Below, one piece after another: positions 22,043 to 33,248 of a stretch of 64,000 bases of DNA. Position numbers and translations under genes: made by a program. The notes beneath the pieces were generated by a model. It saw nothing but the letters and a program-made list of their open reading frames with translations, ran no database searches and was not told where the DNA came from. This stretch comes from Welwitschia mirabilis (lineage: Eukaryota > Gnetophyta > Gnetopsida > Welwitschiales), in contig JBOZIK010000001.1 in NCBI GenBank assembly GCA_051453625.1, positions 232,598,313 through 232,662,312 of the forward strand, given 5' to 3'. Within the stretch, counting starts at the first letter, position 1; each line of letters opens with the position of its first letter.

Positions 22043-23287
22043 TGTTGTGATACTACTTTATAAGAATTTGATGGTGGATTTTGAGTACTTTTGTAGGGCA
22101 TTTGTATAGGTTTGGATGTAATTCTGATGATTATGAAGAATTGATGGGGTGTTCACTAAAACATGCAATTCTTAGCATACTTTGGAGGTATCCCAAGCTT
22201 ATTTTGATACTTCATGTCTTGAAGGAAAGATTAACCATGTAGAATATTGATTTCCATTTGTGCTAGATGATTGAGAGGTCTATTGTTCCCTCTATCATCT
22301 CCATGATAGCTAGGACAATAGCTTTACTAACATGGATTAAATTTATGGAGTTGGTTGTAGGGCCTAAAGCTGATGGCTTACCTTTTGCTATAGAGTATCA
22401 TCCCTATCATACTTATAATGAAATCTATTTTTGTATGGATGGAAGGAATTATCTTTGTAATTTGGTCATGTAACCCATATGGATTACTAGGGCTTATTCT
22501 CTGACTCTTAGGGTTGGGCTTCTAGAATTTCAATGTAAAACTATAAATACCCTCTCTTTTCTTCACTTCCATTTTCATCTTTTGTACTATATATTCTTGT
22601 GATGGAAGATTGAAGGACAGGAGGTTCATCTAATAGCTATAGGGAGAATATTACCTTGGTATTAGACTTAGTACCTTTTATTAAGGTGCTATGACTTTGT
22701 TATTAGTGGATGTTAGATTGATGATTAATTCAAGAAATCTTTTTACTACTATTGTTTAAATGTCCCTTATGGTTTAAGTTGATTATAATTTGGTGATAAC
22801 TCCATAGTTTATTTAGACCATAAGGGAAACCTTTCTTAAGGTTGACTTTATTAGTTTAGATTTTACATTGCATTATATTTCATTCTATTTTCATACTTGC
22901 ATTATTTATATTCTATTTGATATATTTTACAGTTTATGTTGATTAGGAACAAGTGATAAACTTTTCCTAATTGATCTAAGTTATAAGGACTACTTATTGT
23001 GACAAGAAGATTAGAATCCAAATAGATTCTTACACTTTCATTTCATCCATTGCATTTCACTATCATTCATGTTACATTGCATTTGCATTGTTATTTACTT
23101 TTATTTACTAAAAGTGAAAAGACTAAAATACTTTGTGAAATCAATTCTCTAACTTCTAGCCTAATGCCTTTAATGGATTATGATATTCAAGTTGATTCCC
23201 ATCTATACTAGTATATGTTTTTTGCAAATATTATGATTTATAGTTTTTTCTTAAGGAATTAAAGATTTCATAAATTCATACCATAAA
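22043..23287 (+). repeat. A 5' LTR (1245 bp)
   Basis: TGTTGTGATACTACTTTA to ATACCATAAA. Parallel to the 3' LTR and to both B LTRs. Hairpins at 22280-22322 and 22387-22430. Short plus-frame pieces such as 22267-22473 are chance openings across the hairpins, not genes. Confidence 0.9.
22542..22549 (+). promoter_or_regulatory. A 5' LTR core promoter: TATAAATA
   Basis: TATAAATACCCTCTCTTTT, with the telo-box-like CTTAGGGTT about 35 bp upstream (22507-22515). The same block recurs at 32504 (A 3' LTR), 47479 (B 5' LTR), 56755 (B 3' LTR) and inverted at 10156 (C). Its position mid-LTR suggests the U3/R boundary just downstream. Confidence 0.7.
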
Positions 23288-23290
23288 TTT

Positions 23291-23310
23291 TGGCACCATT
23301 ATTAAGAAAT
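23291..23310 (+). other. A primer binding site (tRNA-Asp type)
   Basis: TGGCACCATTATTAAGAAAT, three bases after the LTR. It is a CpG-decayed form of the TGGCGCCGTT start used by Athila/Tat elements. B has TGGCACTATTTTCAAGGA at 48228. Confidence 0.8.
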
Positions 23311-23745
23311 GTCACAAGAAGCTAGAGTATTATCACTACCTAGATAAGTTCCTTGAATTTTAGTTTAAGTTATTTATTTTAAATAGTACTATATTTTTAT
23401 TATATTTTAATAGGTTTATTTTGTTAATTTTTATATTTTATAGTTTTAGAATTCACTGTTTTCCTTTTAGTCATCCCCACAACACTAGAAATGATAACCT
23501 AGATGTTCAAATTTATTTTTTTTTTTTGTAAATTTTCTTCTTATCAATAGTAGCAATTAAAAAAAAATTATTGTCATCCTCTCTATCATTTCCACGATAA
23601 GCTGAATAATAATCTATTTGTTTAGTTATGGTAAAGTTTCTCTAATTTTAATTTCTATTACTGTGATCGTCATCTCTCTTTTCATCTCCATAATGAGATG
23701 GACAACTATTAATTATTTTTTATTTCAGTTTTTGTTTGTTGTCTA
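23311..23745 (+). repeat. A leader with three hairpin units
   Basis: Imperfect hairpins start near 23470, 23569 and 23664 (period 95-99 bp), built from TCATCC / CCAC / CGATAAG-type words. They are homologous to the B leader units at 48394, 48485 and 48575. No coding frame. Confidence 0.7.
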
Positions 23746-25594
23746 AAGTATGTAGGAACATGGTGAATTTTGGTATAAAGATGATATATTAAATAGAGTG
23801 AAACTTGATTGAAAAACATATCAGAGAAGGGTTATTTGACTTTGAATAAAATCCAAGTATGCACACTCTAGGTATATTAATTCCAAGAATTGAAGAAGAA
23901 TATTTTTCTACTTTTATTATTAAAAATTCAAATTTTGCAAAAGAAAATTATGAAAATTATATCATAGAAGCAAATCATGTCATTTTTTTCCATCTATGTT
24001 GAAATCCTTCCAAAAATAAAAACAAGTTAGTTTGTCTAATACACCAATATAGGAACTTCAAATTCAAATGTAAATGTTACACTTATAGATTTAATTACTC
24101 ATATGTGATATCCAAAATCCTTTTGATTTACCTACTAGTGATAATGTAGAATTAAGAAACTTGAGTTCCTATATAAGATTTTTAGAAAAACTTGAGAAAG
24201 ACCCTTTCCAACATCTAGCCGATATGGAACAACTTTTGCTTAACTCAGGAAATGGGGAGAAATGCATTAATGATCGTATTTAAATGATTATCTTTCTAGT
24301 TATAGTTAGAAAAAAGGCCAAACTTTAGCTTAAAATTTTTTTAGATAAGATTCTTAAATCATGAAGTCAAGTGCGAGAAGTTTTTATTAGAAGATTTTTA
24401 AGTAAAATTATGAAAATAAAAAAAAGGAAGAAAGTTACCAACTTTCAACAACAACCTCATGACGATTATGCCATAACTTATGAGCATTTTATCATAGCTA
24501 TTCATTTCTATCCTATTAATGAATTTTGTAGAGAAGAATTGATAGATTATTTTTATAGTAAATTTCCTAATCAAAGTAAACAACTTAAAATTTTCTTATG
24601 GTGGAAACTTGATGAACCTAGTCTTAGAGGATGCATGTAATTTATTGGAAAATCTAGTGGAGATAATTCAAACTTGGCCAAAGACCACTAGGAAAAATGA
24701 GCTATAGGGCAAATCATAAAAGATCTAAAGGAAGTAAAACATGAAAAGGTAGAAGAGAAATATGATTTAATCAACTTAATTAAGGATTTCACTACCACTT
24801 TAAAGAAATACAGTCAATTAATAGTTGATACAAAGGTAGTAAAAGACAAAAACATAACTTTAACATATGATATTTGTGAAGAAAACTCTCATTAAACTAA
24901 AGAGTTTCCCTTGCTACCATCTTTTAACGAAAGGATTTTTGAGGAAGTTGTGCATTCAACCAAAGAACATCTAACTTTAAAAGCCAATCACAATTTCAAC
25001 AAATATTAGGTGGATAATCATAATGAAAACCTTTTGAGAATATATTTAGAAATTTAAACTTCCAACCAAATAATCTTAATTTTTAACCAAATCAAAATGA
25101 TCCACTTAGAGATTCCATACAAGAATTAAAAAAGATGCAAGAAAAGACTAATAGTAATATTAAAAATTTAGCAAATGTGCTTCAAAAAATGATGCTTATC
25201 AATCAAGAACCATGAGGGTCTCTTGCATCTCAAGCTTACCCAGTCCAAATGAAGTCAAGAGAGATTTAAAAGTAATAATAAGAAATGGACATGATTAAAT
25301 GCCTTCTACCTTGAGATCTCAACTTCAAAAAATAATGAAAAAAATTAATGAAGAAGATGATGAAAAAATATTAGACACATATAACTTCTCATTAACATCA
25401 CATGCTATGACCACCACTAAAAATTCTTCACAAGAAAATAAAGGGAATAAATCATCTACTCCTTGTCTTGATAGGTTAAATATGAATCTTACCTATGATG
25501 AGCACTTGAAGATCTTAATGCAAAAAGTAAACATCAACTTACCTTTTTGGAAACTCTTGTAAGAAAATCATAAATATGCTAAATTATAAAAATA
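23746..25594 (+). pseudogene. A gag, decayed
   Basis: Broken frame with clear blocks shared with B: 'GILIPRIEEEYF' (about 23875-23910), 'LEKLEKDPFQHLADMEQLL' (24187-24243), the open piece 24371-24640 ('VREVFIRRFLSK' through 'KIFLWWKLDEPS'), an acidic and lysine-rich segment, and a degenerate knuckle 'CEENSH-TKEFPL' (24860-24915) missing its second and last Cys. The C-terminal piece 25299-25562 leads towards protease with 'NINLPFWKLL'. Gag would package the RNA. Confidence 0.85.
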
Positions 25595-26342
25595 NNNNNN
25601 NNNNNNNNNNNNNNNNNNNNNNNNNNNNNNNNNNNNNNNNNNNNNNNNNNNNNNNNNNNNNNNNNNNNNNNNNNNNNNNNNNNNNNNNNNNNNNNNNNNN
25701 NNNNNNNNNNNNNNNNNNNNNNNNNNNNNNNNNNNNNNNNNNNNNNNNNNNNNNNNNNNNNNNNNNNNNNNNNNNNNNNNNNNNNNNNNNNNNNNNNNNN
25801 NNNNNNNNNNNNNNNNNNNNNNNNNNNNNNNNNNNNNNNNNNNNNNNNNNNNNNNNNNNNNNNNNNNNNNNNNNNNNNNNNNNNNNNNNNNNNNNNNNNN
25901 NNNNNNNNNNNNNNNNNNNNNNNNNNNNNNNNNNNNNNNNNNNNNNNNNNNNNNNNNNNNNNNNNNNNNNNNNNNNNNNNNNNNNNNNNNNNNNNNNNNN
26001 NNNNNNNNNNNNNNNNNNNNNNNNNNNNNNNNNNNNNNNNNNNNNNNNNNNNNNNNNNNNNNNNNNNNNNNNNNNNNNNNNNNNNNNNNNNNNNNNNNNN
26101 NNNNNNNNNNNNNNNNNNNNNNNNNNNNNNNNNNNNNNNNNNNNNNNNNNNNNNNNNNNNNNNNNNNNNNNNNNNNNNNNNNNNNNNNNNNNNNNNNNNN
26201 NNNNNNNNNNNNNNNNNNNNNNNNNNNNNNNNNNNNNNNNNNNNNNNNNNNNNNNNNNNNNNNNNNNNNNNNNNNNNNNNNNNNNNNNNNNNNNNNNNNN
26301 NNNNNNNNNNNNNNNNNNNNNNNNNNNNNNNNNNNNNNNNNN
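25595..26342. other. Assembly gap (748 N) flanked by a 77-bp repeat
   Basis: The 77 bp before the gap (25518-25594) recur directly after it (26343-26419) with one T/C difference. B has this sequence once (about 50458-50535), with gag running straight into protease, so the gap and second copy are probably an assembly artefact, not missing gene sequence. Confidence 0.75.
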
Positions 26343-27082
26343 ATGCAAAAAGTAAACATCAACTTACCTTTTTGGAAACTCTTGCAAGAAAATCATAAAT
26401 ATGCTAAATTATAAAAATATTTAGTAAGAAGAAAATAAAAAAGTACCATTCTTAGAAAAAATTTTCTTGCTTAATCTATTTTCAACTTAGTTATGTAAAA
26501 GTGTCCTAAATTCAAAGACCATAGAGTAGCAATAGTGAGTATTACTTTGAAAGAAAACAAAAGAATTCGAAAATATTTAATTAATATAGGAGCTAGTGTA
26601 AACATCATGTATCTTCATATATGTAAAAGACTTAGGTTGGAAAACATAATAGAACCTACATAAATTATTTTAGAATTGGCTAATACTTTAATTAAAAAAT
26701 ACTAGAGATTATCAAAGACCTAGTCATCCAAATAGAAGAAGCTTTTTACCCCATAAATGTAGTTATCATTAAGGTAAAACATGATGCAAGTTATCCACTA
26801 CTTCTTAAGAAGAGTCTTTTGTGTAACTGCACACTGTATCATTAATACACGAATTGGAATAATGGAATGTTTCTAGATAATAAGAATTTTATCATTTTAT
26901 TTTTTGATGCTACTACAAAAGAAACAAAATATGAGTTTGACTTAGAAGAAGAACTCAAACTAACCTTATTACAACATTACCTAATTGAGGAGAGATTGAT
27001 AATGATACAAGAACTAACTTCGTATGATAACTTGATAGAAGTACATTATCTTAAGTATGAGTATGATAGAAAATCTTTTTGA
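26343..27082 (+). pseudogene. A protease, decayed
   Basis: 'KFKDHRVAIVSITLKENKRI' at about 26508-26567, then the active-site region LINIGASVNIM (26575-26607) with Asn in place of catalytic Asp, 'RLENIIEPT', 'LELANTLIKK', and the end of the domain in the open piece 26867-27082. Sequence and spacing match B (50630-51043) and C. Confidence 0.88.
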
Positions 27083-27130
27083 AAAATATCATCCCACATT
27101 TGTCATTTCCATAATAGATAAGATAACAAC
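27083..27130 (+). repeat. A hairpin at the protease-RT junction
   Basis: Decayed copy of the hairpin that is nearly perfect in B (51246-51289): ATATCATCCCACATTTGTC, centre, then ATAGATAAGATAAC. Confidence 0.65.
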
Positions 27131-27169
27131 TAAAAATTCCAACACAAATCCAACTTAATCTCCCTTTTA

Positions 27170-28082
27170 ACTTCTAAAAAAGATGCTTTTGCTTAGACCC
27201 ATTAAGACTTAGCTACAATCCCTCTTTTCAGAGCCCAATACGACATTTAGCTCAAGGTTAATGCTAAACCTATTAGGTAACCCTAATGAAGGCTTAATCT
27301 ATCCCTTAAGCAAGTAGTTAAAGATAAAATTATTAAACTTATGAATGCTAAGATAATCTATGCCATGTATGATAGTGATTGGGTTAGCCCTTTGATAGTA
27401 GTTTTACAAAAAGATGGGAAATGAAGAATGTGCATTGATTTTAGAAAACTTAGTGAGGTCATAAAAAAGTATCATTACCCTTTACCCTTTCTTGATCAAG
27501 TTCTTAATAGAATCCAAGGTTGTGCCCACTATTGATTTATTGATGGGTATAGTAGCTATAATCAAGTTTTCATAACAAGTAAAGACCAAGCAAAAATAAA
27601 TTTTACCTCATCCTTTAGAACCATTTCCTTTATATGAATGCCTTTTAGACTTTGCAATGCCCCTAGGACTTTCCAATGAGTAATGATAGGGATCTTTTTT
27701 GACATGATAGATGGCGTCTCCATCTTTGGTAAAAGTTTTAAATAAATCATAGAAAGATTAGAGAAAGTCTTAAATCTATGTATAGAAAGTGGCCTACATT
27801 TGAGCTATGAAAAAGGTTTTTTCCTTGTCAATAATAAAATTATTTTAGGTCACCACGTTTTTAAGGAAGGGATTAAGATGGACCCTACAAAATTTGGTAT
27901 CATTAAAAACCTTATCCCTCCAACTAATATCATACAAGTTAGATCATTCCTTGGTCATGCTAGTTTCTATCATCATTTTATTCATGATTATGCTAAAGTT
28001 TGTAAACCCCTTTACTCATTACTCAAAAAAGATGCTAAATTTGATTGGGAAAATTCATGTCAACTTGTGTTTAATACAATTA
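27170..28082 (+). pseudogene. A reverse transcriptase, decayed
   Basis: Domain starts at 'DAFA-THKDLATIPLF'-type text (27180-27235), then 'RMCIDFRKLSEVIKKYHYPL' (27426-27485), 'CNAPRTFQ' (27655-27678) and the active-site region at about 27700-27730, reading 'DMIDGVSIFG'. Compared with B (FMDDFSIFG at 51984-52010) A lacks 24 bp just before the site, and the second catalytic Asp is Gly. The open piece 27800-28102 gives 'LSYEKGFFLVNNKIILGHHV' and 'FLGHASFYHHFI', the connection to RNase H. Confidence 0.9.
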
Positions 28083-28545
28083 AGAATAACATTTTTTTCT
28101 AAACCTATCATCATGGGTCCCAATTGGACTAAAGATTTTGAATCATGTGTGATGTAAGCATCATTGCTGTGGATGGGGTTCTTGGCTAAAAATAAGAAAA
28201 TAAATTTAAATCCATATTCTCTCTTCGTAAAACTTTGTCCAAAGCTCAATCCTTCTATACTACTCTTAAAAGAGAAATGTTTGACATTATCTTTTACCTT
28301 GATCATCTTAGACACTCTCTTTTTAACTTCCACACCAATGTTTACACTGATCATGCAGCCAAATGCTACCTTATGTCTAAGAAAGATTCTAGTATAAGAC
28401 TTATTATGTGGAACCTTCTCATGAAAGAATTCAATCTCACCATCATCGATAAGGCTAAAAAACATAATAGCATTACAGATCACCTATCTCAACTTTCTTA
28501 TTCTCGTGATAAACTTTTCATAAATGACTCCTTTCTAAATGAATA
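28083..28545 (+). pseudogene. A RNase H, decayed
   Basis: After a frameshift near 28100, 'MCDVSIIAVDGVLG' (28145-28185) marks the domain start. The open piece 28235-28546 gives 'AQSFYTTLKREMFDIIFYL', 'VYTDHAAKCYLMSKKD' and 'HNSITDHLSQL', the standard RNase H tail of this lineage. Confidence 0.88.
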
Positions 28546-28559
28546 ATTATTTATTTTTG

Positions 28560-29861
28560 AATAACTTTATGTCATCTATTCTACTCATTCAACTCCTTGG
28601 TATGCTGATATTATAAACTACCTTGTTACCATAAAAGCACCTCAGCATTGAAATCATAACTAATGAATATCTTATTTCCATAGGATTGATAACTATGAGT
28701 GGAATGAACCCTACCTTTATGTAACCTTTGCAATATTGGGGTATGTGGGGGATACTTTAGTGGCCAAAAGACTGCAATGAAAATTCTCCATTCTAGTTTT
28801 ATTGGCTTACCCTTTTCAAAGACTCATTTAACTTTGCTGGAATATGTAATGCTTCTCAATGTTATAGTAGCCTAACTCATTTTCAAGATATACCCCTTAA
28901 ACCTATGCTTGAATATAAATGTTTTGATTATTGGGAGATTAACTTTATAGGCCCTATCAAACCACCTTCTCATGTTAAAAATTACATGCTAATGGTGATT
29001 GATTATGTTACTAAATGAGTTAAAGCTATTCCTACTATTAAGAATGATGTGTGAACTATTTGCAAGTTTGTCTAAAGTCATATCTTTTAACATTTTGATT
29101 TTCCTATAATTATTGTTAGTGATTAAGGAACTTATTTTATTAATCACCTTTTTTAGAAACTTCTCTTATCTATCAACATTAAACATATAATTGCATGTTC
29201 TTATCATCCACAAACTAATGGTCAAGCTGAAGTGCAAATAAAGAAATTAAAAAAATGCTCTAAAAATTTGTATCTATTAATAAGAAAATATGGTTCTATA
29301 AACTTAATGATGTTCTTTAGGCTTACCATACTACTTGGCACAACTCTCTAGGTTTCTCACCATATGAACTTATGTACAAAAAAGTTTACATCTTGTTAAT
29401 TGATTTTTGTTATAACTCTTATTAATCCACTCATTAATCTAACCTTGTAAACATGGATGAAAATCTTAAAACTTAATAAACCAACTTAATCATTTAGATG
29501 AAAAGTGTACTCATGTCATACATCATCAGTGCATTCATAAAACCCAAGCCAAGTTCAAACATAACAAAAAGATTCTACATAAGAAATTTGAACCTAGTAA
29601 ACTTATCCTTTTATATAATACCTGAGTACATCTTTTACACAATGAGTTAACCTCTAAAAGGTTAGGTCTTTATCTTATAAAACAAGTGTATTTTAATGGC
29701 TCAGTTGAAATATTTAATTCAAATACTAAAAAAATTCAAAAAGTCAATGGATAGAGGTTAAAAATTTATGACTCATCTATTGATGAAACCTTGAATATGA
29801 TAGAAGTACTTGTCTTAGAAGCCCCTCTTAATGAGGAGGAATTTTCTCTTTTCATTATTTA
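28560..29861 (+). pseudogene. A integrase, decayed
   Basis: Zinc-domain relic near 28745-28860 ('GYFSGQKTAMKILHSSFYWP', then a surviving C-x-x-S-Q-C piece). Catalytic core: 'CFDYWEINFIGPIKPPSH' (28920-28973) with the first acidic residue, 'IIVSD-GTYFIN' (29104-29142) with the second, and 'ACSYHPQTNGQAEVQIKKLK' (29193-29252) with the conserved Glu. The C-terminal tail continues to about 29861 ('EVLVLEAPLNEEEFSLFII', then stop), matching B at 54140-54198. No chromodomain. Confidence 0.9.
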
Positions 29862-30173
29862 AATTACTTCTTAACTTATTCCTTGTGTAGACATCATCCT
29901 ATCACTTGAATATTTTTAACTTGACTTATGTATTTACTTTATAAAGTCATCATGATTAGTAATGTTTTACTTGAAAATTTCAAAATGATAAGATTGGATT
30001 TTCCCAATCTTAAGACATTCATATTTTTATGAACTTCACTTAGAAGGAAGATTCTTTGATTCTTTTATTCTCTTTTAATGATATGAGTAATTAGTTATTT
30101 TTTCATGTTATTACTTATTCCTTATCTTATTGCTTCACTTTGCTCGTTACAAGTACTTGGTTATGTGGATTTT

Positions 30174-30233
<60 letters not shown>

Positions 30234-31751
30234 AAAGAAAAAGAAATAAAGATCATAATCTTTCATATCTAAGCTAAAACCATAATCACCATGATGTCCT
30301 ACCACATGTGCACTAGGGCAAATTTTCCTGAGAGGGTCCTTTGGCAGTGTAATATGGTAGCTGTTAAAACTTAATTGGGGGTGAGTTAGCAATGTTATGT
30401 GAGTTATTACTCCTTTGATAGTGGTTGCACTCCCCTCATCATATTAGAATAAATTTTAGTTAGAGCCTCTAAAAATAGTAATATCCCTATTGTTATTAGA
30501 GGAATTACTTATTTTCTAGACTTCTTTTACATATAATACTTTCACATGATCATTCTACTTTTTTGAATTATAGTGTTGTTTTAATATGTGATCTACTGAG
30601 TTCATATTTTAATAGCTTTTTATCTTACCATTCATTGTCTAATAACATTAGACATATTTGATATCATTATAATCACTACCTATTTGAATGATACTTTATG
30701 AATTTTTACCTACTGTTATGCATTTTTCATCAAGTGATTTCATAATTTTTACCAAGGTAGTTTGTTAAGTTAAAATTTAAGTGAAGTAAATAATCTTCTT
30801 TATGTTCCTAGTTGTCAATTTTTATTTTTGTTTTTTTTAGCTATTTTATTAGGTTCTTCAAAGTCATTTCCATATTTTTTTCAAAATATTATGGGATCTA
30901 ATCATTTTGTAGTTTCTTATTATTTTTACTCATAGTTTTTATTCATGAGGGTTATTGTTTCTTTTTAATAGGTAATGATGATAATTTTAAGTTTCAATTC
31001 TTACTTTTCCATGCTTACTAAGTTCAGGCACATTTGAGGAGTTCTTCTAAGTATTGCTTTCTTCTACTTAGTGCATTATTATGGTCTTATTCTTTTCTCC
31101 TTAATACCCTTTTCCCATAAGTCTCTTTTCATCATGGTTATGATTTTCAGGATAATGCTTCAATTTTTATCTTCTTCTTAATTTTCTGCTACATTTCTAA
31201 TGCTTAACCACTTTTAGACTTTTCTAGTTTTTCCTACCTTTCCAACATCTTATTTCATTAGTGTCGTCCCACATCTGTCATTTCTATGATAGACAAAATA
31301 ATGATCATTCTTTTCACTCTATTACAATCTAGGATGTCTTGCTTTACCTGTGAGGGGGAGGAAGGTAGGATATCTTTTTGATCTTCTTAGAAGATATTGA
31401 GCAAAATTTAAAATTTAAATGGATCATTTTTGAGCTTTCATGATATATATTTGTGATGAGTTATTTGAATATGATTTCATATTACTTGAATAAACTTTCA
31501 TGGACTTTATTTAGTAAGTACATAGTAGCACACTCACAGAGTCTTCCTGCAGCTATGTTTCAGAATGCCTCAAACATCATGAATAGGGGAATGAATGTTA
31601 TGATCACTCTTTGTACTTTACCCCTTGTAGAATACATTAATGAGATTGTATGCATCATTTTGAGTTATCACTACTTAATTTTACAAATTAGTTTTAGTAT
31701 TACTATCTGGAATTATGTATATACATTACCATTTTCTAAACTAATATTATT
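29862..31751 (+). other. A 3' region between pol and 3' LTR; possible env-like remnant
   Basis: Conserved at DNA level with B 54200-56262, including a GC-richer block (30254-30440). A 99-residue plus-frame piece from 31453 to the gap at 31752 is hydrophobic and alignable with a B piece at 55858-56142, sharing 'TLCTLPLV' and 'SYHYL'. Some Athila elements have an env-like gene here, but no Env motif is visible and AT-rich DNA yields hydrophobic text by itself. The hairpin module occurs once, at 31261-31302. Confidence 0.5.
30179..30230 (+). repeat. Microsatellite (GA)26
   Basis: Uninterrupted GA dinucleotides. The homologous place in B (54494-54533) holds a GAA/AAG run instead. Confidence 0.97.
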
Positions 31752-31983
31752 NNNNNNNNNNNNNNNNNNNNNNNNNNNNNNNNNNNNNNNNNNNNNNNNN
31801 NNNNNNNNNNNNNNNNNNNNNNNNNNNNNNNNNNNNNNNNNNNNNNNNNNNNNNNNNNNNNNNNNNNNNNNNNNNNNNNNNNNNNNNNNNNNNNNNNNNN
31901 NNNNNNNNNNNNNNNNNNNNNNNNNNNNNNNNNNNNNNNNNNNNNNNNNNNNNNNNNNNNNNNNNNNNNNNNNNNNNNNNNNN
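31752..31983. other. Assembly gap (232 N) just before the A 3' LTR
   Basis: Hides the polypurine tract of A; the LTR starts at 31985. Confidence 0.95.
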
Positions 31984-31984
31984 A

Positions 31985-33248
31985 TGTTGTGATGCTAATT
32001 TATATGAATTTCATGGTGTATTTTGAATACTTTTATAAGACATTTGTATAGGTTTAGATGTAATTCTAATGATTATGGAGAACTGATGGGGTGTTCACTG
32101 AAACATGCAATTCTTAGCATATTTGAAGGTATCTTAGGCTTATTTTAATACTTCATGCATTGAAGAAAATATTAACTATGCAACATATTTATTTTTCTTT
32201 GATCTAGAAGATAGATAGGCCTATCATCCCCTTTGTTGTTCCCATAATAGCCAAGATGACAGCACTTCTCATCCCTATTCTCATCCTCATAATAGCCAAG
32301 GAAATATTAACTATGCAAAATACTAATTTTTCTTGAGCTACAGAGTATTATCCCCATTTTCATCCCCATGAAACTTAGGATGACATCTATTTTTATATGG
32401 ACAAAAGGAATTATCCCTATAATTAGGTCATGCAACCCATATGGGTTGCTAGGATTTCTTCTCTAACTCTTAGGGTTATGCTTCTAAAACTTCAATGTAA
32501 AACTATAAATACCCTCTTTTTTCTTCACTTCATTTTCATCTTTTGTATTTGATATTCTTGTGATGGAAAATTAAAGAACAAGAGGTCCATCCAGTAGCTA
32601 CAGAAAGAAGATTACCTTAGTATTAGGCTAAATATCCTCCATTAAGGTGCTTCTACTTTGTTATAATGGATTTTAAATTAATGACTAATTTAAGAACTCT
32701 TTTCACTGCTATTGTGTAAATGTCCCATATGGTTTAAGTTGATTACAGATTTATGACAACTCTATAATTTATTTAGATCATAAAGGTAACCTTTGTTAAA
32801 GTTGACTTTGTTAGTTAGATTTTGCATTGTATTCTATTTTATTCCATTTCCATAGTTGCATTATCCATATTCTATTTGGCATATCTTATAGTTTATGTTG
32901 GTTAGGAATAAGTAATAAAATATTCTTAATTGATCTAAGTTATAAGGACTAATTCTTGTGATAAGAGGATTGGAATCCAAATAAATTTATTACACTTGCA
33001 TTTCATCCATGTCATTTCACTATTATTCATCTTACATTTCATTTGCATTGTTATGTACTTTTATTTACTAAAAGAGAAAAGACTAAAATACCTTGTGTAA
33101 TTAATTCTCTAACTTCTAGCCTAGTGCCTTTAATGGATTACTACATTTGAGTTGATTTCAGTCTATACTAGCATCTGTTTTCTTTAAGTATTATGATTTA
33201 TAGGTTTTGCCTATGAACTTAGAGGTTGCATAAATCCACACCACAACA
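31985..33248 (+). repeat. A 3' LTR (1264 bp)
   Basis: TGTTGTGATGCTAATTTATA to CACACCACAACA. TATAAATA at 32504-32511, telo-box-like CTTAGGGTT before it, hairpins at 32221-32262 and 32344-32384. Confidence 0.92.

Larger units (their letters stand above)
22043..33248 (+). mobile_element. A: AT1 Ty3/gypsy (Athila/Tat-like) retrotransposon, complete but dead
   Basis: Two LTRs (22043-23287 and 31985-33248), a tRNA-Asp-type primer site, leader hairpins, gag, protease, RT, RNase H, integrase and a 3' region, all plus strand, with two N gaps. Domain order (integrase after RNase H) and the absence of a chromodomain place it on the non-chromovirus side of Ty3/gypsy. It interrupts the G0 gag. Flanks ATGAT (22038-22042) and ATGGC (33249-33253) agree at three of five bases, so the target duplication is decayed or absent. 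Confidence 0.9.

Noticed and set aside
25568-26362. Long frames of about 254-264 residues on both strands
   Set aside because: They consist almost only of N and are gap artefacts.
28055-28483. 142-residue minus-strand frame
   Set aside because: Antisense of the A RNase H; the plus strand carries the recognisable domain.
30147-30392. 81-residue minus-strand frame with a Ser-Leu repeat
   Set aside because: The repeat is the translated GA microsatellite.
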